Positions 11,298 to 21,660 of a stretch of 64,000 bases of DNA are shown here, piece by piece. Position 1 is the first letter of the stretch. Every line of letters starts with the position of its first letter. The notes beneath the pieces are model-generated. The model did not search any database. It was not told the DNA's origin and saw only the letters and a list, made by a program, of their open reading frames with translations. Source of the DNA: Symbiodinium natans (taxonomy: Eukaryota; Sar; Dinophyceae; Suessiales; Symbiodiniaceae); contig CAJNDS010002230.1 in assembly GCA_905221605.1 (NCBI GenBank), forward strand, positions 280,001-344,000, in the 5' to 3' direction. The position numbers and the translations under genes were made by a program.

Positions 11298-12346
11298 GCT
11301 TCGGGTTGAAGTTGTGTAGTATGGAGTATCAGCAGTACAGCGCAGTAGTACAGCGCAGTATAGCAGACAGGGTCTAGCATTCTACTGATGTACTTAGTTG
11401 CTTACATACTACTGTATGGTATGGCTCAGATGCCACTGCGGAATGCAGCTAGCCATGCCAAAATAGGCTCGAGAGCCAAAAGCTACAGGCCTTGAGCTCC
11501 CATTTTTTCCGATCTTGAGCTGCTGGAAATCTTCTTGGGTCCGTGACTTGGGTTTGGACTGTTGGCTCTTGTTGGCTTCAGGGTTGATACTTCGTAGCAT
11601 GACCAAGGTCTTCTGTGAAGGAACCGGCGTGCCAGTGCTGGACCGACCAGAAGCCCGTGGCAAGCTGAAAGGGATCGTGCTAGATTCTTCGGCCTGCAAG
11701 AAGCCTTGCTCTGCATATTTTTGGCTTGCTGGCTTCTCGGGGAAGGTGGATTGGAGGGCATTTGCTGGTTTCCAGGCTCGGGAGCCGTGTAAATCGAGGC
11801 TTAAGGGCGCGAGACAACTAAGGACGCTCGATCGCTCCAGCTCTGCATGGAGGCTTTCCAGCTGGCAGTTGTGGGATCTTGAATCCTAAGCAGAGTTCTC
11901 CAGAGGGCCGGTTGCACATCGCAGAATTCTGCCAAGGGTAGGGGTAATTGTAAACGCTTGCGCCAACCCGCCAAGAAGAGCCAAAAGAGTGCTGCTGCGT
12001 GAGCGTTCCCCCAGGACGGCGAGACCCTACAGGAAGCTGCCAACAGTTCGTGTGGATGCTTGGCCATTCAAGGCAGTCTATCATGACTCACGATGTAGTG
12101 CCAAATGCACGGTGTACGTTCCAGAGTTAGAATCCCTGCGGCACATGAGCCTTGGTCCTTTTTGACTGACTGCACATCGCATCCTAGTCCTTTTCTCATT
12201 GCGTACTCCCCCCAAATGATGTAAATAGCTCTTTGCGCGCGCGCATGGGTTTCATTTCAAAATCCGTCTCGCGGCCCTAGAGACCGGGACCTTCTCATCC
12301 CCCCCAGGGGCCCCCAGAATCATCAAAAATCCTGAGAAGCTCCCCT
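11298..12346. other. no confident gene
   Basis: Long open frames occur on both strands at 11409-11889 (plus: MSCWKSSWVRDLGLD...; minus: serine/proline-rich). I cannot decide which, if either, is coding. A short direct repeat, AGTACAGCGCAGTA, lies at 11333-11361. Confidence 0.35.
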
Positions 12347-12633
12347 CAACCCTAAACCCTAGCCCTAAACCCTAAACCCTAAACCCTAAACCCTAAACCC
12401 TAAACCCTAAACCCCCTCCACATTCTCTCCAAGGATGGCTGCGGATGCCTCTCAGGGATGCCCTCCTCTTCAGCAGCCTCGGGCTCCTGGGACCTTACAA
12501 ATCCCCCCTCAGGGGCTCCCCTAAGCACCCCTTGGTATGCTTCAAGAGAGAAAGGTTTAGGGTTTGGGGTTTAGGGTTTAGGGTTTAGGATTTAGGGTTT
12601 AGGGTTTACGGTTTAGGGTTTAGGGTTTAGGGT
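12347..12633. repeat. C-strand and G-strand telomere-like arrays around a unique island
   Basis: CCCTAAA units at 12347-12415, a unique island at 12416-12553, then TTTAGGG units at 12554-12633. The island has open frames but no recognised domain. This is an example of the C-unique-G arrangement common in the window. Confidence 0.85.
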
Positions 12634-12672
12634 CCTATAACTGAACATATTTGCAGGATTTTTTTTTTGCAG

Positions 12673-12819
12673 CCTTATGAGGTTCATATTGTTGCACACG
12701 AAAGGAGCTGTCCCATCTTGGCGGTGGTCCTGGTCCAACTCGCCCTCTTCATGGCGGCTGCGGTGTATAGCCAGCTGCACCCTGGGCTTGCGGCGCTGAC
12801 CGTGGGCTGGCTAAGAAGG
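12673..12819 (+). CDS. transmembrane exon
   Basis: This 147-bp exon of exactly 49 codons has a strong acceptor (a run of T then GCAG). It is followed at once by GTTTGGGGTTTAGGG, so the donor lies in the telomere-like array. The frame PYEVHIVAHERSC leads into the hydrophobic helix PILAVVLVQLALFMAAAVYS, then QLHPGLAALTVGWLRR. Likely a membrane-spanning exon of the protein whose ectodomain exons lie upstream, though linkage is unproven. Confidence 0.55.
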
Positions 12820-12876
12820 GTTTGGGGTTTAGGGTTTAGGGTTTAGGGTTTAGGGTTTAGGGTTTAGGGTTTAGGG
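12820..12876. repeat. G-strand telomere-like array at a donor site
   Basis: About eight TTTAGGG units start directly at the exon end, and the first GT of the array is the likely splice donor. Confidence 0.9.
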
Positions 12877-13497
12877 AAGGGTTTATGTGTGGTTCGGTGA
12901 TGTGGGATGGAGGGGGCCTAAACACGGCGTGCAGAGTATTCGGTAGTAGGGCTTCTAGGGATTTGTCATGGCTTTCAGTCTCGTGATTTCATCTTAGACC
13001 GGGTCAGACCGGCAAATGGTGGGCCAAGGTGCTTGTGGGCCTTCTGTGCCCAGGACTGCACTTCATAGCTTTGTGAAACACTCAGAGAATTTTGGGAACC
13101 AGGCTTAGCAGGCCTCTCCGTTTCCAGCTCACGACTTCCAGCAAGAATTCTAGCCGTGCGTCAGTCGGGAGGGAAGTTGTAACCCTAAACCCGAGAGCTT
13201 CGGCCTTTGCTCCGCTCCTCTCTCAAGTCCCAGTTCATGAAGCCAGTGCTGTTGTCGGGGACTTCAGAATGCGACTTTAGATTGTTTGTCCAGCTACGCC
13301 GATACAATGCGTTTGATGTGCTTGCACGTACTGGGGACAAGGATGCCCATAGCTTCAGCTCAGCGGTACAGGGCACACCTGGCATCGGCTGTGCAGCTGC
13401 AAGCTGGAAGAGAAAATCCAGGGTTTCGGGGTATCAGAAAGAATTTGGTGAAAGCCTCGGAACAGAAGGCGAGGAAAGAGGGGGGCTCCTCTAAGAG

Positions 13498-13590
13498 CCT
13501 CGAGCCGAGGCTTTCTGGGATCTTTCGGCAGTTCCGCGGGCCCTGGGCCGCTCGTTACAGCCTGCTGCGGAAGGTCTGGGAGAAGAGAGG
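13498..13590 (+). CDS. candidate basic exon
   Basis: The frame contains GIFRQFRGPWAARYSLLRKVW, bounded by TAAGAG and AGG|GTTCAG. It is basic and amphipathic, as expected for a cytoplasmic segment after a membrane helix. No domain is recognised. Confidence 0.4.
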
Positions 13591-14867
13591 GTTCAGGCTT
13601 TAGGGGTTGAGGCGTGAGGCTTTCTTCTAGGGTTCTTCGAGCCAGTCTTGCCCTTTGCTGCGTGGGGGCTGCATCACTGGTTGCGTATTCACCGGTCTCC
13701 TGCTCTCCCGCTTAGAGCCGGCGAATCGGGCAAAACGTGCAGGGCAGCTGGTATTTTGGACCTCATCATTTCGGACGTCGCAGTGGCTGTTGCGTTTCTT
13801 TTGTTGTTGCTCGCTTCGTTGTTGAGGCTTTGGGGGCATGTCCCTTGTCGGGGTTTCTTTGTCGCTCAGCCCCTTCGAAACACTGGCCTCGCTCGCTGGA
13901 AGACTAGGCCCATGCCGCACGGCCAGGTCTGGTTCGGTGTTGGCTGAGACTTCTCTTTTTAAAGGGGCGATGTAGAACGCAACCCACGGCCAGTCTCGCA
14001 AGCTTGCGTTCACAACGGCTGCTCTCTGGCGTTCTCGGGCACTACAGTTCCGTACCGAAAGCTGCACTCCAAAACTTGGACCATGGGGCGGACGCAAATG
14101 AGATATTTAGATTCTGCGCTCGAAGCAGGACTGTAAATGCATTGGCACCTCACGATTGACGATGGATGCTGCTCTGCATGCTGGGCATGGGTTCTGTGCT
14201 GTTAGGACGCCGTTCCAGACTTGTTCCTACTCGTTGGTCAGCCTTGCTATCCGCCTGTCTCACTTAAAGACGAAATCCCCCAGCTAAAGGCCACGACGAA
14301 TTGAAGGCTTTCAGTACTTGCACCTCCAACTTAGGCTTTGCCGCCTCTTACAGCTACAGCCGTCCAAGAAAGCTTGACTCCCATGGCCTGGCCTCTGAAC
14401 TGTCAGAAGGTGATGCCGACACCCAGAAAGCGGGGAGACTGGAGAGTTGCAGTGAGGTCTGGTAGCATGCGCTGCACCAACACCCGCAACTCCATTTCAC
14501 CCCGAAAAGCACCCGAAACCTACTCCCTTGAGTCCTACAGGCCCACAGGAAGTACCTCTCGCGACTTCAGCGCCGCCAGTCTCGGCCGGAGCGGACCCCT
14601 CGCGGATCAAGGACAAGATTTCCTCAACAGCTGCAAAGGGTCACCGGCACAGGAACTAGCACATTGGCAGAAGTTCTCCTTAGAGTATTCAAGGTTTCGG
14701 TCTTTGTCGCATGCACCGTTCAGTTTCGAGCATGAAAGCAGATTCTCCTGTCCTACACACTCTGTAGGCCACTCTATACGAACAGCAGCAAGTCTGCATG
14801 GTACCTGGCAGGAGAGCCATCACCCTCGGCCAGCTCTGCGAGCTCCAGGACAGTTCTTTCATGGGTG
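13591..14867. other. no confident gene
   Basis: Contains a 179-codon plus frame (14338-14877) and minus frames (13627-14097). None has a recognisable domain, and they overlap. The plus frame runs into the telomere-like array at 14868. Confidence 0.35.
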
Positions 14868-14945
14868 TAGGGTTTAGGGGCTTAGGGGCTTAGGGGTTTA
14901 GGGGTTTAGGGGTTTAGGGGTTTAGGGGTTTAGGGTTTAGGGTTA
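14868..14945. repeat. telomere-like array dominated by octamer TTTAGGGG
   Basis: G-strand array whose repeated unit is mostly TTTAGGGG (with CTTAGGGG variants). It changes to TTTAGGG at the 3' end. Confidence 0.9.
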
Positions 14946-15510
14946 AGTTCTGTGCGGAGGTTTGTTTCGGGAAAGCAGCTTTTCGGTGGAGCTCTCTCTT
15001 GTTCCCAGATCACCCGTGAAGAGCGATGTGAGAGTCGCCAGCGCTGGTGGGCTCACGTGACTTGTGGCCTCATAACCGCTGAAACAAAGGGGTAAAGTTT
15101 GGAGCTCGAAGTTTCAGAGGCCGCTAAAGTCTTCTGCTCCTCATCCCTGACCCCAGGCACATATCAAGCCGTCCAGAATCAGAAGCCCTTAGAACCCCGA
15201 AACAGAACGCCACCCCAGAACCCATAACACTTCGCACAGGCACCCTGAGCAGACGTGAGAGTAGACTGCCCCAGATTTCGTGAGTTGAAGTTGAGAGTTT
15301 GGGGGGTGAAGGGACTCGCCGGAGGAAGCGTTCCAAAGCTTCTTGTATGACCGGAACATGTACTATATCTGCCACAACATCGCGGCTTGCCTGAAATTTT
15401 CAAGATGCTTTCCAGCGTTTCTTGCCGTGGGGCTTAAGATGATGTATGCTTCAGTGTTCGGCAGAAAAAAACGACCTAAGAACCTTAAAACCCTGAAGTC
15501 CTAAAGCAAG

Positions 15511-15660
15511 GTGCGACCTCTCACGGAGAAGGACAAAGTCTCCTTTGCAGAGCTTTCCGGCCCTCACGATGCGCAGTACTTCGTGAGCCACTACTGGGGC
15601 ACTTCCTTTCAGGACTCCTTCGTTCCCTGTTTGTTAGAAGCCATTCTAGACGAGAAAAGG
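15511..15660 (+). CDS. first recognised exon of a FVSHYWG-domain gene
   Basis: After AAAGCAAG the frame contains KVSFAELSGPHDAQYFVSHYWGTSFQDSFV and runs to LLEAILDEKR. The motif [YF]FVSHxWG followed by a conserved F-x-x-F/C-L block marks a domain I associate with many dinoflagellate proteins of unknown biochemical role. Later exons at 17.0, 17.3, 18.1, 18.5 and 19.2 kb give the rest of this domain in the expected order. The frame stays open past 15660, so the donor is uncertain. The first coding exon is not identified. Confidence 0.6.
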
Positions 15661-17015
15661 ACCCCCCTTTGCGAATTTGGCTGTGTACCCTTTTTGAAGT
15701 TGTCGGTGGGGCCCTCACTTCGTGCCCCTTGCGCCTTGGCAGTGAGGGTGTGCCCACACTTCCAGGACTTTGCCGTGGCATACTCCTGCGTAAGGCGAAT
15801 GGTGATTCTGTTGGAGCTTCTTGTTGGAACTCGTGCAGTTTCCTCAGTGAGCTGGCAAGAGCAAGTGGTGAAATGCCAGGAACACCTCGGACAGACCTCA
15901 GGGAAAGAGCTCAGTGCAGCAAGCAGTGCGAAACAAAAACCGGATGCCCTTGCTGGTCGGATGCTGGTGCTGCAGTTGGCAGTGCTAGCGGTACGGGTGC
16001 TGGTGGTGGTGGTGGTCGTCGTCGTTGTCGTCACTGGTTCGTCACTGGTTCGTCATCGCTATCCCCACCCCTCATCGCAACGCCGCGGTTGATGCCACCG
16101 CTGCTGCTGTTGGCTGCTGCTGATACTGTTGTGGTCATGGTTTTGATTCTGGTGGCAATGGAGTCCCATCTAGTTGTTCTGGTTCTGGCTACTCCAGAGA
16201 CCCAAACAAGTTGGTTTGTTTCGACACCCAGCGAACCTGGAGAGGACTACATCCGCAGCATCTGGAAGCAGGCCGAGTCCAGCACGCGCGGCGGAGAAAA
16301 GCCAGGCTTTCTGATGCAACAGACCGCTTACTGGACCCGCGGCCACGGAATAGCCCGACTTGCCCCTGAAAATCCAGGGCGCCGGGTTTTGGGGCCTCAG
16401 AGTGGGAGGAGAGGGACCCATGAATTCAGGATCTTTCTGTTTTTCAATGGGGTCCTGCAAGAACCGTCTTCTCCCCTCAACTCTTTTCTGTACATGAGGC
16501 GCATGAGGCGGGGTGAAGATGATGGTGGTTGTGGTGGTGTGTGGTGGGGGGAAGGGGGGCGTTTTTGTATTTGCGATGGTGGTGACGATGCCATGCGAAA
16601 GAAGATGTGTGGCACATTGGCCTCAACTTGTAACAAGAACTTGGAAACTACAAGTCCATCATCTACATAGCATACACAGACCAAGTGCACAGATGACAAG
16701 CCATGAGACAGACTTGCAACGCTTCAAGTAGAGTGGCCCAGGATGCATCCATATTTTACATGATGTGCTGTTATATTTTATTATATCATATTGCATTCTC
16801 GACTTTACCATTACATTTCTTCATTCTGGTATATTGTTATACAGGTGAGGCTGGGACTCAGGAAGTTTGTAATGATGTGTGCAGTCAGAATCGGAGACAT
16901 CGCCGCTTGCGAACCAAAGCGACGGGACAAGATTGTGGCCGGTTTCAGAGTGTAGCATACTATTGACTATTGTATAAGGGCATTTTGCTGTCATTTGAAT
17001 TTGTATCCCTTTCAG
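15661..17015. other. intron-like stretch with GGT/GTC microsatellites
   Basis: Contains a GGTGGT...GTCGTC run (about 15999-16034), a GT-rich tract (16515-16590) and an AT-rich segment (16740-16850). A frame at 16195-16300 (SEPGEDYIRSIWKQA) could be a small exon. It competes with other frames. Confidence 0.4.
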
Positions 17016-17147
17016 AGGAGATTATGCACTAAAGTACACGAGAGCAACCTGCCCAGGATCTGCACCTTCGCCATCAACCAGTGGGAAGTGCTGGAAGAAG
17101 TTGGATCTGGTCACGGCAACGGTTGGCAGAACTCGTCCTTCTACCTC
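17016..17147 (+). CDS. FVSHYWG-gene exon, CTFAINQW segment
   Basis: A strong acceptor (TTTGTATCCCTTTCAG) precedes the frame RRLCTKVHESNLPRICTFAI followed by NQWEVLEEVGSG and NSSFYL. The C-T/A-F/Y-A-x-N-Q-W signature is the second conserved block of the domain begun at 15.5 kb. The end at YL joins directly in sense to ALRSP of the next exon. The donor would be TACCTC|GCATCT, a GC donor. Confidence 0.65.
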
Positions 17148-17289
17148 GCATCTGGGCCACCATTGATGCAAGTTGTTCGTGTCTCTGAGCTGGAGCTGGA
17201 GCCCCAAACCGAGTAAAAGGACTTGCTTCATTGCACCCGCAACTCTAGTGGGCTATGCAGGCTGTGGCTCTCTTGCACACACGACCCAG

Positions 17290-17368
17290 GCCTTGCGAAG
17301 TCCTATAAAGGCAACCCTCATGATCTTGGATGAAGATGTCATTCCCCTCACGCGCTCGTGGTGTCTCG
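17290..17368 (+). CDS. FVSHYWG-gene exon, ILDEDVIPLTRSWC segment
   Basis: After GACCCAG the frame reads ALRSPIKATLMILDEDVIPL then TRSWC. This is the third conserved block (hydrophobic strand, D-E, then T-R-x-W-C). It follows the 17.0 kb exon in frame and order. Confidence 0.65.
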
Positions 17369-17607
17369 GACAGAAGTGCAAATGTCTTGGGCATTGGCTT
17401 GTCACGAGGGCTGCATGATCTTCAGGGGTTCTGCTCTTGGCAGGGACGGGACGGGGAGATCTCGGGCCATGTATTCATGTCTTGCTTGTATTTTCCTCTG
17501 GGTGCTTGTTGAGGAACTTACACACTACTACCTAGTACCTTTAAACGGAAACAGTATTGCCTGCCATGCATCTCAGATATGGTTCGAGTTCCTGAATAAG
17601 AGCCGCC

Positions 17608-17665
17608 GGTTCTTAGTGGGGAATGAGGGAATGAGGGCCCTATACCTCATTCCCTACTAAGAACC
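17608..17665. repeat. 21-bp perfect-stem palindrome
   Basis: GGTTCTTAGTGGGGAATGAG at 17608 and its inverse complement ending at 17665 differ at one position. They enclose 16 bp containing GGGCCC. It lies in an intron and could be a short foldback element or an intronic hairpin. Confidence 0.85.
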
Positions 17666-18068
17666 AGCCCGAAGAGCCCAGTTCTCGCAGAGGTGCCTCT
17701 TTGAACTCTTCCAGAGCTTCCAGCTCAGCGCCCAGGAGCCATGGCCTTCAGATTGCACTCAACTCAAGTGTCAATCCCCACATGTTTCGGGTTTAGGGTG
17801 AGGCTATCCTGAGGTTTACCAAAACAGGATTGTACCTCGCATTTTTGTGGCCAGCAACATACCAGCAACCTACCAAGAACTGCTTCTGGCACAGGATCCC
17901 AACTTCCAGATCTTCTTCTGCACGCAATCCGGGGTGCCCCTGGGCCTGCGAAACCATCATTCTGAATAGATCTCGACTTGTCGGCTTCTCTAAAATCCCC
18001 CAAACCCCCCCTAAACCTTCCAAAACCCTAAACCCTAAACCCTGAAGCCTACAGCCTCGGCTTTGCAG

Positions 18069-18127
18069 CCCAGACTCAACCATGGCAACTGCAGCGTGGA
18101 TGCGGCGATGGCGATTTCGGACTGGGC
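18069..18127 (+). CDS. FVSHYWG-gene exon, VDAAMAI segment
   Basis: After TTTGCAG the 59-bp frame reads PRLNHGNCSVDAAMAISDW and ends before GTGTTAAAG. The S-V-D-x-A-M-A/S segment precedes the charged helix encoded by the next exon in related proteins, by my recollection of the family. Confidence 0.6.
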
Positions 18128-18474
18128 GTGTTAAAGTAGGTGATCGGCTTTGGGGGTGTGGGGGTGTAGGGTGCTCAGAATCAGGGTTCAAGTTCCGTTT
18201 TTGTGTGGGGTGTTGGGCTTGGCTTCCGCTTGTGCTTTAGGTTTCTACTATCCCTCTCTGTGGGAAGGCAGCTCAGTTTTTGCTTTGTTATCTTGGGCAG
18301 AAAGGTCTTTGTTCTCAGCTAGCCAGAACTGCAATGAGGTTGAGGCTGGTGAAAGTGGTAAAAAGCTCAGGACAGGTTCCCCCAAGCAATGACAACCGTC
18401 CTAACCAGACTTGAGCAGGCGTATCGTTCTGCACATTCAGCCCTGAACCCTCGAACTTGGATCGACCCCAAAAG

Positions 18475-18592
18475 GACAAGCTGGTGACACTTCGGCTGGA
18501 AAACGCTTCCGCCTCCGAAGAGAAAGACAAGAAGATGATTGATGAGCTCATCCAGAAGGCGCGCTGGGAAGGATTTTTTAAGAGCTTTGCGG
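18475..18592 (+). CDS. FVSHYWG-gene exon, charged helix
   Basis: After CAAAAG the frame reads DKLVTLRLENASASEEKDKK then MIDELIQKA. This acidic/basic helical segment (LRLE-A-A-S-x-E-x-DK-x-MI) is a recognisable part of the domain. It ends near GCGG|GTTTTGGG, at the start of a G-strand telomere-like cluster. Confidence 0.65.
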
Positions 18593-19161
18593 GTTTTGGG
18601 TTTAGGGTTAAGGGTTTAGGTCTTTCCCATATGCCATAGTAAGGTTCATAAGTTCATAAGACTTCAGCATGTCCAACTCACGGTTTTTTGCCTAAGGTTA
18701 CAGAAGCCCGCTAATCCTAGACCTCAAGATCTCCCTTGGCCAAGCCTCGGTTTCTTGCGTGAGAAATCACGCAGCAACGTCAGCTGCAACGACATCCCCG
18801 CTTCGCTGGGGTAAGCTGACTACCTTTGAATTGGTGGCTGTGCGTGCTTGGGATTTAAGGAAGGTTCCTACCTCAGCTTCATGAACATGTAGAAGACAAG
18901 TTCGAGTTTAAGCAGTGGCGCGGATCCTAGGCCTTCGCGGTTGGGTTGCGAGAATGAGGCGTTTTTTGCACTGGTTTCGGATGGCAAGATGCCGACAAAG
19001 ACTGTCACAAGAACTTTCCGACTGCCATGCTCTCGCTCCACCAGCCTGGTTGCCAACTCGACATTTTTCGAATCCTGGACCTTGCAGACCCCATAAACCC
19101 TAAAATTCTAAACCCTAAACCATAAACCGTAAACCCTAAACCCGAGCTTTGTTCCTTGCAG

Positions 19162-19282
19162 CGCTGTGGCTTCCCTTGGCATGAATGCAGATGTCGCTGA
19201 CCAGGAGGAGGGTGGCTTCGAGGCCGTCAACGCAGCGCTGAAGATGCGCATTTCTGTGCCTTTGCTGGAAGCGCTTCCCGAG
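19162..19282 (+). CDS. FVSHYWG-gene exon, GGFEAVN segment
   Basis: After CCTTGCAG the frame contains VADQEEGGFEAVNAALKMRI and ends at CCCGAG|GTTCCT. The G-G-F-x-x-V-N motif normally follows the charged helix in this domain. A C-strand telomere-like cluster (19096-19142) lies just upstream. Confidence 0.62.
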
Positions 19283-19404
19283 GTTCCTTTGTAGTCTCGT
19301 AGCCTTTAGCACAGTGCACATGTCTATATTTGTAAATTCTGCGCCCACGCCACTCAACATACCCGTGCAAGTTCCCTCTTGACCTTGCCCAGCATGCTGT
19401 ATTG

Positions 19405-19514
19405 ATATGGGTGGTCGTCAAAATCATGGTCCCTTTTTGGATCCCTATCATAATACGGCACCTAATATTCAGGGTACCCCCAAAAGGGATCATAGTTTTG
19501 ACAACCACCCATAT
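19405..19514. mobile_element. MITE with ATATGGGTGGT.GTC inverted ends
   Basis: A 110-bp element whose about 35-bp ends are imperfect inverted repeats: ATATGGGTGGTCGTCAAAAT at the left, and the inverse of TTTTGACAACCACCCATAT at the right. It is related to the elements at 45451-45628 and, for the left end, 31497-31592. It lies in the intron between the 19.2 and 19.8 kb exons. Confidence 0.8.
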
Positions 19515-19775
19515 AAGTTTATTGGTCAAGGCTGAGGGCTGATGACCTTTTTTTGAACAGGATTGTGTCTTTCAACAGGTCTTGGGCCCTTTCCAACCTT
19601 TAGCGGAATTTGTCTTGCAGTATGTCAAGCTCCTCCCATCAAGATGGGCTTTTGGTATTGCTTCGTACTGTCTTGAATCATCCTGGCCTCAGCGCACAAA
19701 ATCTAGACCCGGTGGCCACGAGTTGTCTTTCGTACACTACCTAAGTGGAGATCCGAAACCCTCCTTTTATTGCAG

Positions 19776-19880
19776 GAGATCCTGCAGGCCACGGAGCAGC
19801 ACCTCAGCGTTGAGCTCGCGCGCCTCGCGACGGGCCTGAAGGCTTCCCTGGAAAGCGAGGAGACTGCCATCGAATTTTAA
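19776..19880 (+). CDS. terminal coiled-coil exon of the FVSHYWG-domain gene
   Basis: After CTTTTATTGCAG an exon of exactly 35 codons reads EILQATEQHLSVELARLATG then LKASLESEETAIEF and TAA. The heptad-like leucine/alanine/glutamate pattern suggests a coiled coil. The strong acceptor and in-frame stop make this the best-supported end of a gene in the left third. Confidence 0.62.
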   Translation, partial: EILQATEQHLSVELARLATGLKASLESEETAIEF

Positions 19881-20248
19881 AGGGGAAGGAGCGCTTCTGA
19901 CCGGCTCCAAGGTGCACCCGGAAATTTGGGACACTGGGCCATGACTGTCATAAGCCGCTCAGAGCCGCAAGCATTGTCACTTCGGGGGAAGAGAGGGCCG
20001 AGGAGCCTTGAAGCCTACACATGCACGTATTCGGCTAGCAAGATCGAAGAAGCCCCCCATTCTGCTTGCGAAAAGAGATTCTTTTTCTAAATTTCCAGTT
20101 TTGCCAGGCTGAATGGCTGGTCCGCATCGTCGAAGCAGTTTACGGTCAAAAACCCCTAAACCCAGCAAAAGTTCTACGTCACCCAGCCATGCCATCGAAG
20201 CTCAATTTGGCGTTATTTGCCAGGAGCCAAATGCTCTCTGAGGTTCTA
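19881..20248. other. 3' flank, no gene seen
   Basis: Presumed 3' untranslated or intergenic DNA after the stop at 19880. No polyadenylation signal is evident, and this group often lacks AATAAA. Confidence 0.35.
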
Positions 20249-20526
20249 GTATTCCTCGGGGTCGCTGGCTCTTTGGGTATTCTGTGAATATCAGTTTCCT
20301 GCCCACGCAGCATGCTGCGAGTGACAAGACGATTTGGCATGGCCAGTTGCACGATCCGCAATGGATGCAATTTTGCCAAGAGCCAAATGCCCTTTCGAGG
20401 CTTTAGGGAAGCTAGGTTCAAGATTGCATGCCTTCGGGGCAATGCTTCCGCCTAAAAGTTGAATCCGACAAGTATTCCTCGGGGTCGTTGGCTCTTTGGG
20501 TATTCTCTGAGTATATCACTTTCCTG
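20249..20526. repeat. split direct duplication
   Basis: The segment at 20249-20301 (GTATTCCTCGGGGTCG.TGG then CTCTTTGGGTATTCT) recurs at 20472-20526. The segment before it (GCCAGGAGCCAAATGC) recurs at 20375-20392. In the second copy about 80 extra bases separate the two parts. Confidence 0.75.
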
Positions 20527-20966
20527 CGAGTAGCGCAGACGGGCGATCTGCCAGCGACATCGTTGAAGCAAAAGCTCTGGATGTGTCTCATGCGGGTCTG
20601 GCTTCTGCAAATGTCTCGACTTGTCTGAGAAGGTATGGATCTCTCGGGACTGGTATCACTTGAATCATTGGTGCCTTTGGACCTATTTTGTGAGGTTTGG
20701 ATACCAGGCGTTATGCAAGGTCAGCATTGTTTGACTTGAGCCAGGGCCACGTCCCAGTTCATAATGCAGTTCAACTGGGCTTTCCTGTCTTGGTAAATCT
20801 GATGCGTGAATTTAGCTTGGTAAATCCTCGACAGAGAGGGTTTTAGAAACTTCGGACTGCCTGAAAGCCACCCGTGGCACCAGCTGTTTCATGGTATTCG
20901 AGAGCTTCTGAGCTGAAAGCTGCCGCGCTCTGCACTGAGTCAATCGTGGCCGCGAACCGCATCGCC
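20527..20966. other. no confident gene
   Basis: Unique sequence. A minus-strand frame (20812-21336) runs through it into the minisatellite, but its non-repeat part has no recognisable domain. Confidence 0.35.
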
Positions 20967-21336
20967 TCTTAAACTGCTGCCTAAATCCTCCACAGAAGGC
21001 CCAGCAAGTATTACGCCTTTTAAACAGCTGCCCAAACCCTCCACAAAAGGCCCAGCAAGTATCAGGCCTCTTAAACTGCTGCCTAAACCCTCCGCAGAAG
21101 GCCCAGCAAGTATTACGCCTTTTAAACTGCTGCCCAAACCCTCCAAAAAAGGCCCAGCAAGTATTACGCCTTTTAAACTGCTGCCCAAACCCTCCAAAAA
21201 AGGCCCAGCAAGTATTAGGCCTCTTAAACTGCTGCCTAACCCTCCGCAGAAGCCCAGCAAGTATTACGCCTCTTAAATTGCTGCCCAGAGGCCCAGCAAG
21301 TATTAGGCTTCTTAAACTGCTGCCTAAACCCTCCAC
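20967..21336 (-). repeat. 51-bp minisatellite, about seven copies
   Basis: Units of 51 bp (GGCCCAGCAAGTATTACGCC...) repeat about seven times with small changes; the last two are shortened. Because 51 is divisible by three, the minus strand keeps one frame open, giving 17-residue repeats around FKRRNTCWAFFGGFGQQ. Whether it is translated is unknown. Confidence 0.85.
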
Positions 21337-21660
21337 AGAGGGGGGGGCTTGGTTGCGGCTTCAGGGGGGAGCTTTTGGGGGGGGGGGCTTTAAGGGGGCT
21401 TAAAAAGAGGGGCTTAAAGGGGGGGCTTTAAGCCCCTTAAAACGGGGGGGCCTTAAAGGGGGGCTTTAAGGGGGCTTTAAAGGGGGGCTTTAAGGGGGTT
21501 TTAAAGGGGGGCTTCAAGGGGGGCTTAAAGGGGGGCTAAAGGGGGGCTTAAAGGGGGCTTGAAGGGGGCGGCTTAAGGGGGGCTTAAGGGGGCTTAAAGG
21601 GGGGGCTTAAGGGGGGGGCTTAAGGAGGGCTTAAAGGGGGGGGTTGAGGGAGGGCTTAAG
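21337..21660. repeat. G-rich GGGGGGCTTAAA-like tract
   Basis: Degenerate repeat of runs of four to nine Gs separated by CTTAAA or CTTTAA. It abuts the first base of the 5' LTR. Confidence 0.85.

Noticed and set aside
11409-11889. Opposing 92-124 codon frames as a gene
   Set aside because: Both strands are open, no domain is recognisable, and I could not choose a strand.
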